DNA of 64,000 nt, from assembly GCA_023413185.1 (NCBI GenBank), contig JAEZQD010000013.1, positions 1 through 64,000 of the forward strand, read 5' to 3'. The position numbers and the translations under genes were made by a program. The notes beneath the pieces are model-generated. The model saw only the letters and a list, made by a program, of their open reading frames with translations. It was not told the origin of the DNA and did no database searches. The DNA comes from Bacillota bacterium. GTDB taxonomy: Bacteria > Bacillota > Clostridia > Oscillospirales > Ruminococcaceae. Within the stretch, counting starts at the first letter, position 1, and each line of letters begins with the position of its first letter. This document shows positions 62,601 through 64,000 of the stretch, in pieces.

Positions 62601-64000
62601 CCGCTTTGCCCCGATATTGTGTTTCGTCTGATTTTGACCTATATAGGACAAAATCAGTTGCCTTTAAGGAGTCAATGAAAGTTTTCGCCTCACCCTGCGG
62701 ACACTCTTGGTAGTAACGAAAAAACTTCTTGAAATCCGTTATGGTATTAAGGGATACGCCGTCTTTGTATTTCGGAAGTATTTTTTTGTTAATTTCATCT
62801 CGCAATGAGGGCTCACCAACGCCGAGTTTTTTGATAAACTCGAGCGTTTCCTCGTTTGAAAGCAAGGCTTTATTAACCGTTGGATAGTCGCTGCCTCCGT
62901 CAACGGACAAAAACAGATTCGGTCGCTTCTTATCATCGAAAGCGGCCGTCGCTTTACCTTCTTGATTCAGGAATATCGGTTTCGTTTGGATTAACGAAGT
63001 TCTGCCCGCCGTTTCGGAAATCCACTTGTAAAAGCGATGAAGCCATTCGATTGACTGAGTTTCTATGAATTGTGACGTTATCCCGCAATTTATCTCATCG
63101 CCATTTTCGTCTTCTTCCTCCCAGCCATTTAATAAATCGCTTTCTTCCAAATAAGTTTTAGTTATCGATTCAATATATTCAGTCAGTTCTTCGTTTTTTC
63201 GTTCTGTATTTTGACGACCAAACGAAACAAACACCCATTTTGCATTAACGTTGCCAGTCAATGCCGAAAGTTGCTCATTTGAAAAGAGTTGTGCGATTGG
63301 AGGTACGAACGCCCAATACGCATCATTGGATGTTGCATACCCATTTGTGCTTGGAATGATAGCCTCGTTTTCAAAAGCTTCATGTATGGCAGTATAAAAC
63401 GGTTTGAATGAGATGCTCTTCTTATTTCCGACCTCTGTAAAGTCGTTCTCGTCGTAAGGAACAATGTCAAAAATATCGTCATCAATCAAAGGAATCTTCT
63501 TTGATAGTCCAATATCACGTAGGTAGGTAAGACTGTCGGCCGCCAGTTTAGACAGCAAGTCCATCATGTCAATGTTGTGCTGAACCCCGGCACGGATTCC
63601 TTCGCGGCTATCAGTGAGTAGAAACGGGGCATGAATTATGAAGTTCAACCCAGTGACTTCTTTAGTCGGGAAGAAACAGAACGCACTATGCGTTTTTTTA
63701 GTTAAATGCCCCTTGTCATCAACAAAATAGCCGACAGAGTATGTATGGCCGTTCCCATCATCGCGGGTAAACAGCCAAAGCGTATTGTCATAGAGGTCAT
63801 CGCGATTATCACCATCGTTTTGTGTAAGTTTGATAAGCTCGGCAGTTGTATCTTCAAAATCAAGCTTCTCCTCGACAGTCTTTCCATAAAGCCCAAGAAT
63901 CCCTGAAACTTCAAACTCGATATCTTTCAGGTTTGACAAGAATAAAAGAGGATAGTCCAGTGAGCGCAACTTTTCAGATATATCGGCATACGCCTCTTTG
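59695..64000 (-). CDS. Very large ATPase-helicase: sacsin/HSP90-type region plus SF1 (Upf1/Dna2-like) helicase, 5' end outside window
   Basis: The frame is open to the right edge, so the N-terminus is missing; 1,434 residues are visible (a TTG at 63969 is not the real start). The first 130 residues (EKLRSLDYPLLFLSNLKDIE, CFFPTKEVTGLNFIIHAPFLLTDSREGIR) are the part after the ATP site of sacsin/HSP90-like HATPase proteins. A long middle region follows, with an acidic low-complexity stretch near 690-735 and a coiled coil near 800. The last 480 residues are an SF1 helicase: FGPPGTGKTT (near 965), Walker B IIIDEAS, GDPFQIEPI, TTQYRSIPEIG, GTIHGFQGDECDII and SISRARDYLIIL. No nuclease motif is visible. 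It has no signal peptide or membrane helix. The architecture fits antiviral ATPase-helicases; this is inference. Confidence 0.8.
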   Translation of the reverse strand, partial: KEAYADISEKLRSLDYPLLFLSNLKDIEFEVSGILGLYGKTVEEKLDFEDTTAELIKLTQNDGDNRDDLYDNTLWLFTRDDGNGHTYSVGYFVDDKGHLTKKTHSAFCFFPTKEVTGLNFIIHAPFLLTDSREGIRAGVQHNIDMMDLLSKLAADSLTYLRDIGLSKKIPLIDDDIFDIVPYDENDFTEVGNKKSISFKPFYTAIHEAFENEAIIPSTNGYATSNDAYWAFVPPIAQLFSNEQLSALTGNVNAKWVFVSFGRQNTERKNEELTEYIESITKTYLEESDLLNGWEEEDENGDEINCGITSQFIETQSIEWLHRFYKWISETAGRTSLIQTKPIFLNQEGKATAAFDDKKRPNLFLSVDGGSDYPTVNKALLSNEETLEFIKKLGVGEPSLRDEINKKILPKYKDGVSLNTITDFKKFFRYYQECPQGEAKTFIDSLKATDFVLYRSKSDETQYRGKAEDLYFPFDPLPQWFESKPDTKFVSFDDYLEIVGENKKEELVEFLSVLGVKDTPRIIPQELDWRQANQLPYNWSRSTGSNKWYENHIDGCKELVDLIKAEKKSELSIMLWLQLIKYIESGILNNHSWSRDSILYGRHEYFYYSHKSERYESSEAKRLRILPWLMNTDGEFVSATELTRQSISPEYDTSSDEAAELFHLLGIEDEIMDTADDDVDITSLGDQLGLSEEEQRQALLEYAKKKKAEESDDDLDDEYDEDESVDSSEDIEDDNAPKISKPSIKRVGKELTKRATSSPKERQSNTGDSSDDLPADEDDYSKPTVDISKKIEKVKEQAERDIQEIARLEDLKQKAQEAEQYSYGWFNALLELESLNSGENNANSREISISFAKVEREAGTPRTLVLKHPSRYIPQSMEDLADIPLELHFAEQPPKKVAIEVVNVKSYTLRAKLRTNADIDGVDLSEVTEARIEARNPVFLIEELRKAFIRLGEENGYDEDFDMQENLCENIEFVFGPPGTGKTTHISRDIILPMMKIPQDLKVLVLTPTNKSADVLVRRLMDCMGSDQSYMNWLVRFGATNDTTVEQSGVFRDKTFDIQTFPRNVTVTTIARFPYDYFLMDDGKRLTLSGLMWDYIIIDEASMIPLANIVYPLYKKTPSKFIIAGDPFQIEPITTVDTWKNENIYTMVKLNSFTEPTTVPHDYRVELLTTQYRSIPEIGEVFSRFAYGGVLKHHRTPESQRPLPIGDLFDLKSLNIIKFPVSKYESIYRPKRLQSKTPYQVYSALFAFEFVKYLASLIELVEADEDFRIGLIAPYRAQADLIDKLMSSASLPKNVDVQVGTIHGFQGDECDIIIALFNPPPKITMHKDMFLNKLNIVNVSISRARDYLIILMPDGDTESVENLTLVKKVEQLCKEQTAWGEQLSPLIEETMFGSSTYLEDNSFSTTHQLVNVYVKPEKRYEVRSEDNAVDVQIHE

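Overview
The window reads as chromosomal DNA of a Gram-positive anaerobe of the class Clostridia, probably Oscillospiraceae/Ruminococcaceae-like. The assignment rests on gene order and family content, not on any database search. Supporting features are the pair SRP RNA-dnaX, a glmS ribozyme in front of glmS, the module lysine-decarboxylase-like/darA/holB/ricT, mltG followed by a U32 (TrhP-like) peptidase, ThyX in place of ThyA, HD-GYP and DUF975 proteins, strong AGGAGG ribosome sites and consensus sigma-A promoters with 17-bp spacers. Most of the first 46 kb is ordinary housekeeping DNA; the last 18 kb is accessory in character and carries gene remnants.

Layout. 1-600: the first codons of dnaX and the SRP RNA, both on the minus strand. 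0.6-4.5 kb: a secreted glycine-rich surface protein and a membrane-anchored Ser/Thr-kinase-like protein with degenerate catalytic motifs. 4.7-10.3 kb: promoter, glmS ribozyme, glmS, a MazF-type toxin without a visible antitoxin, and pcrA. 10.2-16.7 kb: MBL-fold hydrolase, Lrp/AsnC regulator, thyX, DJ-1 protein, 5-formyl-THF cyclo-ligase, mltG and a U32 peptidase. 16.8-23.6 kb: small coiled-coil protein, SDR epimerase, HD-GYP protein, DUF975 protein, tRNA-Thr(CGU), acetyltransferase, CDP-alcohol phosphatidyltransferase and glpK. 23.7-28.2 kb: a Rieske-FAD oxidoreductase overlapping a tocopherol-cyclase-like gene, then a YyaL-type thioredoxin-fold protein. 28.2-39.7 kb: a long minus-strand stretch with a PLP gamma-lyase-family protein, acetyltransferases, two tandem M42 aminopeptidases, murD, ricT, holB, darA, an Orn/Lys/Arg-decarboxylase family protein and a FemX-like protein. 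39.9-47.2 kb: ABC-2 exporter, a double-HTH MerR regulator, an APC permease, a decayed chemoreceptor fragment, a TetR/aldo-keto-reductase operon with a visible operator, and a ZIP transporter.

47.6-53.1 kb carries the most unusual gene set: a minus-strand series flavodoxin, SDR, TspO, phytoene-desaturase-like FAD enzyme, CrtQ-like glycosyltransferase and CrtO-like acyltransferase. The last three resemble the tailoring half of the staphyloxanthin pathway, but no phytoene/dehydrosqualene synthase is present, so the lipid being desaturated, glycosylated and acylated is unknown. 53.1-55.6 kb is an alpha/beta hydrolase-LytTR-DUF3021 operon transcribed away from it.

55.9-64.0 kb looks like a patch of gene turnover: a Cys-rich gene split by one in-frame TAG, an acyltransferase-like gene, a 3' remnant of a large serine recombinase, a HEAT-like protein, two groups of short repeats resembling insertion-sequence ends, and the C-terminal 1,434 residues of a very large protein. 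That protein joins a sacsin/HSP90-type ATPase region to an Upf1/Dna2-like SF1 helicase and runs off the right edge. It is the best candidate here for an undescribed defence-type system.
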